Of a stretch of 12,240 nucleotides of DNA, positions 6,363-12,240 are shown piece after piece (position 1 is the stretch's first letter; each line of letters begins with the position of its first letter). The stretch is from Pseudomonadota bacterium (GTDB lineage Bacteria > Pseudomonadota > Gammaproteobacteria > UBA6186 > Azoamicaceae): contig JAJZUR010000035.1 of assembly GCA_021848375.1 (NCBI GenBank), positions 1-12,240 of the forward strand, in the 5' to 3' direction. Under the pieces are notes generated by a model. It saw only the letters and a list, made by a program, of their open reading frames with translations. It was not told the origin of the DNA and did no database searches. The position numbers and the translations under genes were made by a program.

Positions 6363-6809
6363 ATGAGCATGACTTCAACACGGCCCTATTTAATCCGAGC
6401 ATTTTATGATTGGATTGTCGATAACCATTGTACTCCCCACGTCGTGGTGAATGCGAGTGTAGCAGGCGTAGAAGTGCCGTTGGAGTATGTGGATGGGGGA
6501 CAGATTGTCCTTAATATTGCTGTGACTGCAGTGCAAGGTTTACGCCTTGGCGATCAAGCCATAGAGTTCCAAGCGCGCTTTGGGGGTCAAGTTCGAAGAG
6601 TTTATGCACCTGTTAGCTCTATTTTGGCGATCTACGCGAAAGAAAACGGACGAGGAATGGTATTTGCAGAAGATGAGACTGAAGAAGATCCCTTAACCCC
6701 TCCGCCCGCTACCACAGCAACACAAAGCGATGAGAATGGTGGCAGTAGTAAAGGAGGCAGAAGGGGCAAACGCGCTGGTGGCCGCCCGCATCTTACTGTG
6801 GTCAAATAA
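6363..6809 (+). CDS. sspB: ClpXP adaptor SspB
   Basis: SspB delivers ssrA-tagged polypeptides and some other substrates to the ClpXP protease. The folded N-terminal domain (residues 6-105) has the family landmarks RPYLIRAFYDWIVDN, TPHVVVN, GQIVLNIA, ARFGG and ILAIYAKENGRGM. It is followed by a long acidic, then Gly/Arg-rich, disordered linker (about 103-138). The extreme C-terminus GGRPHLTVVK (139-148) is the ClpX-docking motif, closely matching the E. coli tail. It lies 3 bp after the sspA stop, so it is cotranscribed. The Shine-Dalgarno is weak, and the ATG at 6369 is an alternative start. It ends 11 bp from the convergent dolP stop, with no clear terminator between. Confidence 0.95.
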   Translation: MSMTSTRPYLIRAFYDWIVDNHCTPHVVVNASVAGVEVPLEYVDGGQIVLNIAVTAVQGLRLGDQAIEFQARFGGQVRRVYAPVSSILAIYAKENGRGMVFAEDETEEDPLTPPPATTATQSDENGGSSKGGRRGKRAGGRPHLTVVK

Positions 6810-6820
6810 TTACCTGAACA

Positions 6821-7402
6821 TTAAGGCGCGGATTCAAAAATTTGCACGACTTTGTCTACGCCTGGAATTGCACGTGCAATGTCGGTTGCGATGACTTGTT
6901 CTTCGGGTGTAGTAAGACCCATCAGATACACAATATGATCTTCGGTAATCACCTTAATGCGATTGGCATGAATATCCTTATTGCCGACCAATTTGGTTTT
7001 AATTTGCGTAGTTATCCAGCTGTCGCGGGTGCGAGTAGCAAGAGAAGATAATTCGCCGACGGTAATCTCGTTATGAACGCGCCGTATCTTCGAGATATCG
7101 GCAACGGCTTCCTCGGCGTCACGTTTGAAATTTTCGGTCGGTGTTTGTCCGACCAACAAAAGCACATTGTTGTAACACAATACGTTAATATGGCTTTGTT
7201 TCCACAATTCGGCATTTTGGCTAATGGCATGAAGTGCTTTCACTTGGATGGCTTGATCGTCGACTATAGTACCTGCAGTTCTGCGATCCGTTGCTACCAT
7301 GGCGCCAGTGGCTGCTCCCCCAGCAGCGGCGGCAACGCATCCTTGTAGCCAGGGTAGTAAGCAAGCAAATGTCATAAACGACATTATTCTGATCAATGAC
7401 AT
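6821..7402 (-). CDS. dolP: Dual-BON-domain outer-membrane lipoprotein DolP (YraP)
   Basis: DolP is an outer-membrane lipoprotein with two BON domains that binds anionic phospholipid and supports outer-membrane integrity, BAM function and division-site processes in E. coli. The 193-residue product has a lipoprotein signal with lipobox LQGC (Cys22) followed by VAAAAGGAATGAMVATDRRT, very like E. coli. BON1 covers about residues 47-115 (INVLCYNNVLLLVGQTPTE) and BON2 about 125-190 (DSWITTQIKTKLVGN..., ITEDHIVYLMGLTTPEE). No Asp follows the lipid Cys, as expected for outer-membrane sorting. The ATG at 7402 has AGGAG close upstream. It follows yraN after 27 bp. In E. coli diaA lies between yraN and dolP; it is absent here. 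Confidence 0.94.
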   Translation of the reverse strand: MSLIRIMSFMTFACLLPWLQGCVAAAAGGAATGAMVATDRRTAGTIVDDQAIQVKALHAISQNAELWKQSHINVLCYNNVLLLVGQTPTENFKRDAEEAVADISKIRRVHNEITVGELSSLATRTRDSWITTQIKTKLVGNKDIHANRIKVITEDHIVYLMGLTTPEEQVIATDIARAIPGVDKVVQIFESAP

Positions 7403-7429
7403 GTGTGCTCCTTAGCTTAAGTGTTGCAA

Positions 7430-7822
7430 TTAGTAAAACGCATCTTGGATCCACTCCAGTGATAGTTGACCCTGCTGTAGTGTAACGGCAACGACATCGA
7501 AACGACAAGTGAAGTGCTCGAATTTTGGATTGAAAACTAAAAAAAATTGGGCGGTTCGTTTTAACTTTTGCTGTTTACGAAAATCGACACTGTCAATGGC
7601 GCCACCATATGCGTCGTTTTTTCTAAGGCGAACCTCTATAAAGATTAACTGATTTTGATAAACCCCAATCAGATCAATTTCGCCCATCTTACAACGAAAA
7701 TTACGGTGTAATAAGGTAAAGCCTTGAGTTTGAAGATAATCGAGTGCTTTGGTTTCTGCGAGCTCGCCAAGGTGTTGTCGGGCTTTAGTCTGGTACAGGG
7801 ACGCCTTGTTCAAATTTGGCAC
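7430..7822 (-). CDS. yraN: YraN (UPF0102) family predicted endonuclease-like protein
   Basis: YraN proteins are small PD-(D/E)XK-like proteins of uncertain role, widely found beside lpoA and rsmI. The core is seen here: RQHLGELAETKALDYLQTQG, then GEIDLIGVYQNQLIFIEVRL with the expected acidic GEID and E-x-R catalytic-type residues, YGGAIDSVDFRKQQKL, CRFDVVAV and the terminal EWIQDAFY. I choose the GTG at 7822, since GAGGA lies 7 nt before it and the resulting 130 residues match the usual family length. The next in-frame ATG upstream (7855) has no Shine-Dalgarno. With the GTG start the gene overlaps the 3' end of lpoA by 38 bp, implying coupled translation. Its biological function is not established. 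Confidence 0.88.
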   Translation of the reverse strand: MPNLNKASLYQTKARQHLGELAETKALDYLQTQGFTLLHRNFRCKMGEIDLIGVYQNQLIFIEVRLRKNDAYGGAIDSVDFRKQQKLKRTAQFFLVFNPKFEHFTCRFDVVAVTLQQGQLSLEWIQDAFY

Positions 7823-9203
7823 ACACCAGTCCTCGTTCGATTCGTTGATAGCCATTGAGGTGTAAATTTCCAGTATATCCTGAAATACCGTAAGAAGGCA
7901 GATGATTTGAACGTCCAAGCTGCAACGCGAGTTGATAAGCATCCATACCCAAGGCGTAAAACCGAGGTGCTTGTTGACCTTGTTTGGATAATCTCTCTAA
8001 CGTCTGGTTTTCATCTTGAAGATGAGAGGAAGGTTGTAGTATCCATGGCATGTCACAGAATCGGATACCATTCATATCTTGCTCATATTTAGATAAGTTA
8101 GCGCCTGAATAAACAGAAGAAGTTGCATAGATAGGTAAATTATTAGCGGAATAAAGAGATAGTAATGGTTTAATATGTCTCGCGATCTCAGGAGAGGCAG
8201 CAATGAAAATCATATCTGCATCTTGGCGGCGGTTACCTCCATTGACGCGCAATAAACCCTGTATTTTCTCGTCAAGATCATGATTCGATTTAAAGTATCC
8301 GGTATCGGCAACATTGCCTCGATTAGACTGCCAAAAATGTTTAAATGTGCTGGCTAATCGATGTCCCCAATCGTTATCGGGTGCTAGGATAAGGGCATTC
8401 TTGTGCCCTTGGCGCAAGGCAAGTTGGCCAACGGCGGTCACCTCATCTTCTGGTAATAACCCAAATTGATATAAAAGGTTTTGAGTGGTGTTATCTTCTG
8501 GGATGGTGTTTAAAGCAAGCACAGGGATTTGTAGTCTGGTGTTGGCCATTGCCTCTACTTCAGGTTTGGTTAATGGGCCAACAATAAAAGTAACTTGATC
8601 AGCCAGCGCTTGTTGATAGGCTTCACGGACTTTATGGCCATCTCCTGTATCATAGAACTTTACCGTGGGATCAGTTGGTTTGTGTTCCAGGGTTTGATAA
8701 TAAGCGGCTAGAAACCCTTCCCGAATAATTTTTGCGGCGTCTGCATGCGGACCTTTAGAAGGCAGCAGTAAGCCAATTTTCACTTTATCGTTTGTATAGT
8801 TGGCACGTGTGTTAAAACCCAGGTATTGGTTTAAGGTATTTAATGCGGATTTTAGTTTGCTTCGCGCTTTAGAATAATCTTTTTGAATCAGCGCAAGGCG
8901 CGATGCTAGTATGTCTTTATGCACAGTGACATCAATATTTTCTGCTCGCGTCTCTCGCAGAACTTTTTGAGCCTCTTGCATAGCCTGTGCTCGAATATAC
9001 AGATCCGCTGCTCGTAATCGATAAATTAAGGTTTGGATGGGAGGGGCGTTTTCTGCAGATTTTAAATATTCGGCGGCGGTGTTAAACGACTTCAAGGGAG
9101 ACTTTGCGCCCTGAGAAAAATTAGTTGTACATCCGGCTAACACGGTTAACCCAAGCAGTACATAACAAACTCTGAAACAAAAGCGTGAAATCGGCATTTC
9201 CAT
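7785..9203 (-). CDS. lpoA: Penicillin-binding protein activator LpoA, short form
   Basis: LpoA is an outer-membrane lipoprotein that activates the peptidoglycan synthase PBP1A from outside. The start region MEMPISRFCF leads into a lipoprotein signal with lipobox LAGC (Cys25 from ATG 9203). ATG 9197 is equally possible, and an upstream extension to 9416 would bury the signal peptide. A helical, TPR-like segment spans about residues 35-125. Then a periplasmic-binding-protein-like (LppC) domain runs from about 138 to 472: KVKIGLLLPSKGPHADAAKII, FIVGPLTKPEVEAM, LALNTIPEDN, ADMIFIAASPE and the terminal GYTGNLHLNGYQRIERGL. At about 472 residues it is much shorter than E. coli LpoA (678), the loss falling mainly in the TPR part. 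It is divergent from rsmI, as in E. coli. Confidence 0.9.
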   Translation of the reverse strand: MEMPISRFCFRVCYVLLGLTVLAGCTTNFSQGAKSPLKSFNTAAEYLKSAENAPPIQTLIYRLRAADLYIRAQAMQEAQKVLRETRAENIDVTVHKDILASRLALIQKDYSKARSKLKSALNTLNQYLGFNTRANYTNDKVKIGLLLPSKGPHADAAKIIREGFLAAYYQTLEHKPTDPTVKFYDTGDGHKVREAYQQALADQVTFIVGPLTKPEVEAMANTRLQIPVLALNTIPEDNTTQNLLYQFGLLPEDEVTAVGQLALRQGHKNALILAPDNDWGHRLASTFKHFWQSNRGNVADTGYFKSNHDLDEKIQGLLRVNGGNRRQDADMIFIAASPEIARHIKPLLSLYSANNLPIYATSSVYSGANLSKYEQDMNGIRFCDMPWILQPSSHLQDENQTLERLSKQGQQAPRFYALGMDAYQLALQLGRSNHLPSYGISGYTGNLHLNGYQRIERGLVCAKFEQGVPVPD

Positions 9204-9290
9204 AAATTTAAGGTACTTTATTTTTTTCAAAAATACAAATGCTTGCGCCGATTGGGAAGGAAGGTTACCTTGAATAATTTCGAGGGAATA

Positions 9291-10130
9291 ATGAAACCTG
9301 GGATACTCTATATTGTGGCAACCCCGATTGGTCATTTGGGGGATATGACAGCGCGAGCGATTGAAACGCTTCGGGCCGTTGATATCATTGCGGCGGAGGA
9401 TACTCGTCATAGTCAACCCTTATTGCGGCATTTTGGGATCCAAAAACCTCTGGTCTCTTTACATGAACATAATGAAAGGGAAAAATCGATTGACTTAATA
9501 GAAGAGATAAAACAGGGTAAGAATCTGGCCTTGATTTCAGATGCTGGTACCCCTTTAATTTCAGATCCAGGGTATCATTTGGTGCGCTTAGCGACGCGTG
9601 CGGATCTTCAGGTCGTTCCGATCCCGGGCCCCTCAGCACTGATTGCGGCCTTATCAGTTAGCGGATTGCCAACGGATCGTTTTCAGTTTGAAGGTTTTTT
9701 ATCTGCTAAAGCTTCAGAGCGGCGACGTCAATTAGAAGATCTGGTGAACGCAAATCGAACATTGGTTTTTTATGAATCCCCTCATCGGATTATTGCAACC
9801 TTAACGGATATGCTAACTGTATTTGGTAGCGTGCGTGAAGCCGTGATTGCAAGGGAATTAACCAAAGCCTTTGAAACGGTTCAGCATGGAAATTTAGAGC
9901 GTCTATTACGCTTTGTCGAAGATTCCCCTAATCAACAACGGGGTGAATTTGTCATTTTGATTGCAGGCATGCCAGAAAAGCCTTCGCATCCTGGTTTATC
10001 ACTCGAAGCGGAGCGGGTATTAAAGATTTTGCTATCAGCACTATCGCACAAAGAAGCTGTTAGCTTAGCGGCAAAGATCACCGGCGTTCGTAAACAAATA
10101 CTCTACGATTATGCATTATCTTTAAAATGA
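9291..10130 (+). CDS. rsmI: 16S rRNA 2'-O-ribose C1402 methyltransferase RsmI
   Basis: RsmI methylates the 2'-OH of C1402 in 16S rRNA, at the P-site decoding centre, using S-adenosylmethionine. The 279-residue product is a tetrapyrrole-methylase-fold enzyme with ILYIVATPIGHLGDMTARAI (residues 5-24), AAEDTRHSQPLL, SDAGTPLISDPGY (83-95), PIPGPSALIAALSVSGLP (110-127), FEGFL and YESPHRI. The C-terminal HKEAVSLAAKITGVRKQILYDYAL region resembles the small helical end domain. I chose ATG 9291 because it matches the family N-terminus and has AGGGA just upstream; an upstream in-frame start at 9243 adds 16 atypical residues. The usual ATPIGNLGD reads GHLGD here, a minor change. Its stop is one base from the stop of the convergent serine hydrolase gene. 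Confidence 0.96.
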   Translation: MKPGILYIVATPIGHLGDMTARAIETLRAVDIIAAEDTRHSQPLLRHFGIQKPLVSLHEHNEREKSIDLIEEIKQGKNLALISDAGTPLISDPGYHLVRLATRADLQVVPIPGPSALIAALSVSGLPTDRFQFEGFLSAKASERRRQLEDLVNANRTLVFYESPHRIIATLTDMLTVFGSVREAVIARELTKAFETVQHGNLERLLRFVEDSPNQQRGEFVILIAGMPEKPSHPGLSLEAERVLKILLSALSHKEAVSLAAKITGVRKQILYDYALSLK

Positions 10131-10131
10131 A

Positions 10132-11427
10132 TTATCGAGAATATTTTTTGGTTTTAGGGTGTTTTATTTTTTTGGGCGGTTTTATTGTTTTCTTGGATTT
10201 TTTGGGTTTAAAGTGATGGGCAACCTTTCTTTTTTGATGTGGAATATCAAGATAGGATTCAAAAAATTTCACTGCGGTTTTAGAAGAAAACTTGGACTCA
10301 CTGTTATGTAAGATAACAATGCCGAGCTGTTGTTCTGGCATAAAAGCAATAAAATTGGTAAATCCTTTTAACCAACCCCCGTGAAACACCAACCGATGAT
10401 GATCAAAATCAACCACTCGCCATCCTAACGCATAACGTGGATTTTTAATCATTTGAGGAGGACCATCGCTTGGGCTGAGCGAGCCGGTGGTGGTGATCTG
10501 AGGGGTATGAATGCGATTCAAAGTCTTGTGACTAATGATTTGTGGGTAGCCTCCAAGTTGGGCATTTAGAAAAATAGCCATATCTCGTATCGTAGAATTG
10601 ATTCCGCCTGCGGGTGCAACGCTATAGTACCCTTTAGAGTAGGTATCACAAGGAATTAAGCCGCGTCTGCCACTGCGAACATGAGGCGTCGCTTTATTCG
10701 GTGATCTTTGAAGTTCAGCAAAAGTTGAAGAGGTTTTTGTCATGTTGAGAGGTTGGCATAGATGAGTTTTAAGTGAAGCATGAAAGGATTTTTGGGTGGC
10801 AGAACGCGTAATATCGCTAATCAAACTATACATGGCATTGTTATAATCATATCTTTTACCAACGTGGGTTCTAACAGGAGTGTTTTGTAGGGCTGTCATG
10901 ATACGTTCATAAGGTGCATGCGCTTCGATAAGGTTATTAAAACCGCCTCTTGGAACGCCGGTTGAATGGCTTAACACATGTTTTACTTTTAATGAATGCG
11001 GTGATTGCTTACTTTTTAACGAAAAGTGCGGCAAATAATGTGAGACGGGATCATCTATTTTTAGATGTCCTTGGTTTTCTAAGATCCCTGCCAGAGTTGC
11101 AGCAATGGGTTTAGAAACGGATCCGAGTTGAAAGACGGTATCCACATCAATTTTTTCTGGTTTACCCAAGGTTTTAACGCCATAGGCATTCATAAAGATC
11201 ACTTTGTTGCGATAAACAATGGCAATGGCGCAGCCGGGGATCACTTTATTTTGCACTTGTTTTTTAATGTATGCATCTAATTTTGCGATGACCGGGGTGA
11301 GATCTTTTGCAGGCGATGCCTCCGCGGGTATGATCCCAATTATCCAAGTGAATACGCAAAGCAAGAGGATCCGAGTACGTAGGAACCTCGATCGATGTTG
11401 CCGATTTATTTTAAAGCGCATATACAT
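10132..11427 (-). CDS. Serine hydrolase of the beta-lactamase / DD-peptidase family with lysine-rich tail
   Basis: A 431-residue exported serine hydrolase of the class C beta-lactamase-like group (penicillin-binding-protein fold). The catalytic motifs are SVSK (residues 103-106, nucleophile S103 and K106), YNN (195-197, the Y-x-N motif) and HGG (349-351, in place of K-T/S-G). Around them are the family landmarks PGCAIAIVYRNKVIF, HVLSHSTGVPR, PAGGINSTIRDMAIFL and YALGWRV. An N-terminal export signal is likely (ILLLCVFTWIIGIIP, then AEASPA), after a long basic n-region. ATG 11421 is an alternative start; neither start has a clear Shine-Dalgarno. After the fold ends (about 396) comes a 34-residue tail with 14 Lys, uncommon in the family. 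Substrate cannot be assigned: members include beta-lactamases, DD-carboxypeptidases, D-aminopeptidases and esterases, and antibiotic resistance is not implied. Confidence 0.88.
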   Translation of the reverse strand: MYMRFKINRQHRSRFLRTRILLLCVFTWIIGIIPAEASPAKDLTPVIAKLDAYIKKQVQNKVIPGCAIAIVYRNKVIFMNAYGVKTLGKPEKIDVDTVFQLGSVSKPIAATLAGILENQGHLKIDDPVSHYLPHFSLKSKQSPHSLKVKHVLSHSTGVPRGGFNNLIEAHAPYERIMTALQNTPVRTHVGKRYDYNNAMYSLISDITRSATQKSFHASLKTHLCQPLNMTKTSSTFAELQRSPNKATPHVRSGRRGLIPCDTYSKGYYSVAPAGGINSTIRDMAIFLNAQLGGYPQIISHKTLNRIHTPQITTTGSLSPSDGPPQMIKNPRYALGWRVVDFDHHRLVFHGGWLKGFTNFIAFMPEQQLGIVILHNSESKFSSKTAVKFFESYLDIPHQKRKVAHHFKPKKSKKTIKPPKKIKHPKTKKYSR

Positions 11428-11452
11428 GAAATTATTTTAGCATGGAATAAAG

Positions 11453-11482
11453 TTGCTTTGTTGTCTTCATTATGAGTATCCT
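11453..11482 (+). promoter_or_regulatory. Predicted rnpB promoter
   Basis: TTGCTT (11453-11458), an 18-bp spacer and TATCCT (11477-11482) end about 5 bp before the predicted 5' end of RNase P RNA. That is the correct distance for direct initiation of the mature transcript. Confidence 0.5.
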
Positions 11483-11486
11483 AGTT

Positions 11487-11852
11487 GTGGAGTTGGTTAG
11501 ACAGTCGCTCTATCTCTTTTGAGAAAGGGAGGAAAGTCCGGGCTCCATTGGGCCTAAGCGCCAGGTAATGCCTGGGAGACGTGAGTCTACGGAAAGTGCC
11601 ACAGAAAATATACCGCCCTGTCTTAAACACCTCGGTGTTTGGATGAGGTAAGGGTGAAATGGTGCGGTAAGAGCGCACCGCGTTGATGGTAACAGCAACG
11701 GCAGGGAAAACCCCGCTTGGAGCAAGACCAAATAGGAACCCATTTAGTGTGGCCCACGCTGGGTTCGGGTAGGTCGCTTGAGCCATTTGGTGACGAATGG
11801 CCTAGATGAATGATTGTCCTCGACAGAACCCGGCTTATCGGCCGACTCCACC
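11487..11852 (+). ncRNA. rnpB: RNase P RNA (class A), catalytic subunit
   Basis: This is the catalytic RNA of ribonuclease P, which removes 5' leaders from pre-tRNAs. The universally conserved blocks are all readable: AGACAGTCGC near the 5' end; GGGAGGAAAGTCCGGGCTCC (about 11526-11545); GGTAATGCCTGGG; GGTGCGGTAAGAGCGCACC, a perfect stem-loop; GGTAACAGCAACGGCAGGG; GGAGCAAGACCAAATAGG; GGTAGGTCGCTTGAG; and the 3' core from CCTAGATGAATGATTGTCC through GACAGAACCCGGCTTAT. The outer P1 helix pairs GTGGAGTTGG (11487-11496) with CCGACTCCAC (11842-11851), which sets both ends to within a few bases. About 366 nt is normal for bacterial type A. It diverges from the serine hydrolase. No T-tract terminator is obvious just downstream. 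Confidence 0.97.
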
Positions 11853-12006
11853 TTCCTTTAAAAGTATCAATCGCGTTTTTGAGAGCCTGTCGTACAGGCT
11901 TAATCCATCTTTATCCCAAAACGTCCATAACAAGCCAATGCCTCCTAGTAAATAGCATTGCGCCCATCCGGCGGTGTAATGAACGTGCTAAACAGGGTTG
12001 ACTCAT
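11835..12006 (-). pseudogene. Frameshifted C-terminal remnant of an RDD-family membrane protein
   Basis: Read on the minus strand, one frame (11987 to 11835) is open for 50 codons and contains LLGGIGLLWTFWDKDGLSLY followed by DRLSKTRLILLKE. This is the pattern of the C-terminal end of RDD-family proteins: a hydrophobic helix, then DK, then a W/L-H/Y-D-x-L-(A/S)-x-T-x-(V/I) ending. A neighbouring frame immediately upstream (from 12006) reads LARSLHRRMGAMLF, like the residues expected just before it, so the two halves would join through a single frameshift near 11945-11955. The N-terminal majority of the domain is absent: tRNA-Leu begins about 50 bp upstream. The open frame runs into the 3' part of rnpB. 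Interpretation as a decaying gene is inference from pattern recognition. Confidence 0.45.
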
Positions 12007-12054
12007 AGCTTAATTTAGAACCATTGCTTTAAGAAATAACCAATTTAACTTAAG

Positions 12055-12141
12055 TGGTGCCGGGAGAGAGAATCGAACTCTCACAATGTCGCCATTACCA
12101 GATTTTGAGTCTGGCGCGTCTACCAGTTCCGCCATCCCGGC
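12055..12141 (-). tRNA. tRNA-Leu, anticodon CAA
   Basis: On the minus strand a class II tRNA of 87 nt including encoded CCA can be traced. Acceptor GCCGGGA pairs with TCCCGGC. The D-arm contains GGCGGAACTGGTAGACGC. The anticodon stem CCAGA/TCTGG holds the loop CTCAAAA, giving anticodon CAA, which reads UUG. A long variable arm (TAATGGCGACATTGTG) follows, then the T-arm GAGAG-TTCGATT-CTCTC, discriminator A and CCA. The long variable arm and the GG in the D-loop are typical of bacterial tRNA-Leu. Confidence 0.96.
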
Positions 12142-12170
12142 CTCTCTTCTTGTGTTGAGACTACATGACA

Positions 12171-12240
12171 CTAAGAGCGCGACAGTCTAACAAATTCACG
12201 CGCGCTCTCCAAGCTTTTTTCTTTAGCAAAATCCATGCTA
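12171..12240 (-). CDS. Possible 3' end of a minus-strand gene running off the window
   Basis: One minus-strand frame is open from the window edge to a TAG at 12173-12171 and would give MDFAKEKSLESAREFVRLSR near the C-terminus. The sequence is amphipathic and helix-like, and the stop lies 30 bp before tRNA-Leu. A second frame is also open here, so coding is not certain. No family is recognised from 22 residues. Confidence 0.3.
   Translation of the reverse strand, partial: SMDFAKEKSLESAREFVRLSRS

Noticed and set aside
7012..7348. Open frames of 70-90 codons overlapping dolP on both strands.
   Set aside because: They are shadows of dolP, with no family resemblance or ribosome-binding site.
10132..11427. 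Naming the serine hydrolase as AmpC or another resistance beta-lactamase.
   Set aside because: Only the general SxxK / YxN / HxG motifs are present, and the fold covers many non-resistance enzymes.
11434..11442. Minus-strand extended -10 TGC-TAAAAT before the serine hydrolase.
   Set aside because: It would place the transcript start at the first ATG (leaderless) and has no -35; too weak to annotate.
11481..11786. Minus-strand open frames of 77-101 codons.
   Set aside because: They lie wholly across rnpB, a structured RNA, and are incidental.
11884..11901. Stem-loop AGCCTGT-CGT-ACAGGCT downstream of rnpB, considered as its terminator.
   Set aside because: No T-run follows on either strand, and it lies inside the RDD-like coding remnant.

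Overview
The window reads as chromosomal DNA of a gammaproteobacterium with moderate to low GC. The conserved core proteins (L13, S9, cytochrome bc1, SspA/SspB, LpoA, DolP, RsmI) resemble gammaproteobacterial homologues throughout. The gene order rplM-rpsI ... petABC-sspAB, followed by a dolP/yraN/lpoA block divergent from rsmI, is typical of that class. The flavour (AT-leaning, a coiled-coil orphan, a small outer-membrane barrel, gene remnants) would fit a Legionellales/Coxiella-like lineage, but that placement is inference.

Layout. 1-1202: promoter, rplM and rpsI, closed by a strong hairpin terminator. 1220-1293: tRNA-Gln(CUG). 1294-2926: a small accessory block where petA would often follow rpsI. 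It holds an orphan coiled-coil protein with an internal 63-bp duplication and, convergent to it, a signal-peptide-bearing beta-barrel outer-membrane protein; two stem-loop terminators separate them. 3008-6809: a tight plus-strand operon petA-petB-petC-sspA-sspB, with genes overlapping by 1-4 bp or separated by 3 bp, encoding the complete cytochrome bc1 complex plus the stringent starvation regulators. 6821-9203: a minus-strand cluster lpoA-yraN-dolP for envelope maintenance. 9291-10130: rsmI, divergent from lpoA. 10132-11427: a minus-strand serine hydrolase of the beta-lactamase/DD-peptidase fold with an unusual lysine-rich C-terminal tail. 11487-11852: rnpB (RNase P RNA). 11835-12006: a frameshifted remnant that looks like the C-terminal end of an RDD-family membrane protein. 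12055-12141: tRNA-Leu(CAA), minus strand. 12171-12240: a possible 3' end of a further minus-strand gene.

Together the core genes serve translation (L13, S9, two tRNAs, RsmI, RNase P), aerobic respiration (bc1), stress and proteolysis control (SspA/SspB) and cell-envelope maintenance (LpoA, DolP, possibly the serine hydrolase and the barrel). I see no phage, IS, CRISPR or toxin-antitoxin signal. The parts most worth a second look are a 22-residue insertion in ribosomal protein S9, the orphan coiled-coil/barrel block, the lysine tail of the serine hydrolase, the shortened LpoA and the RDD remnant. None of these amounts by itself to a demonstrably new system.
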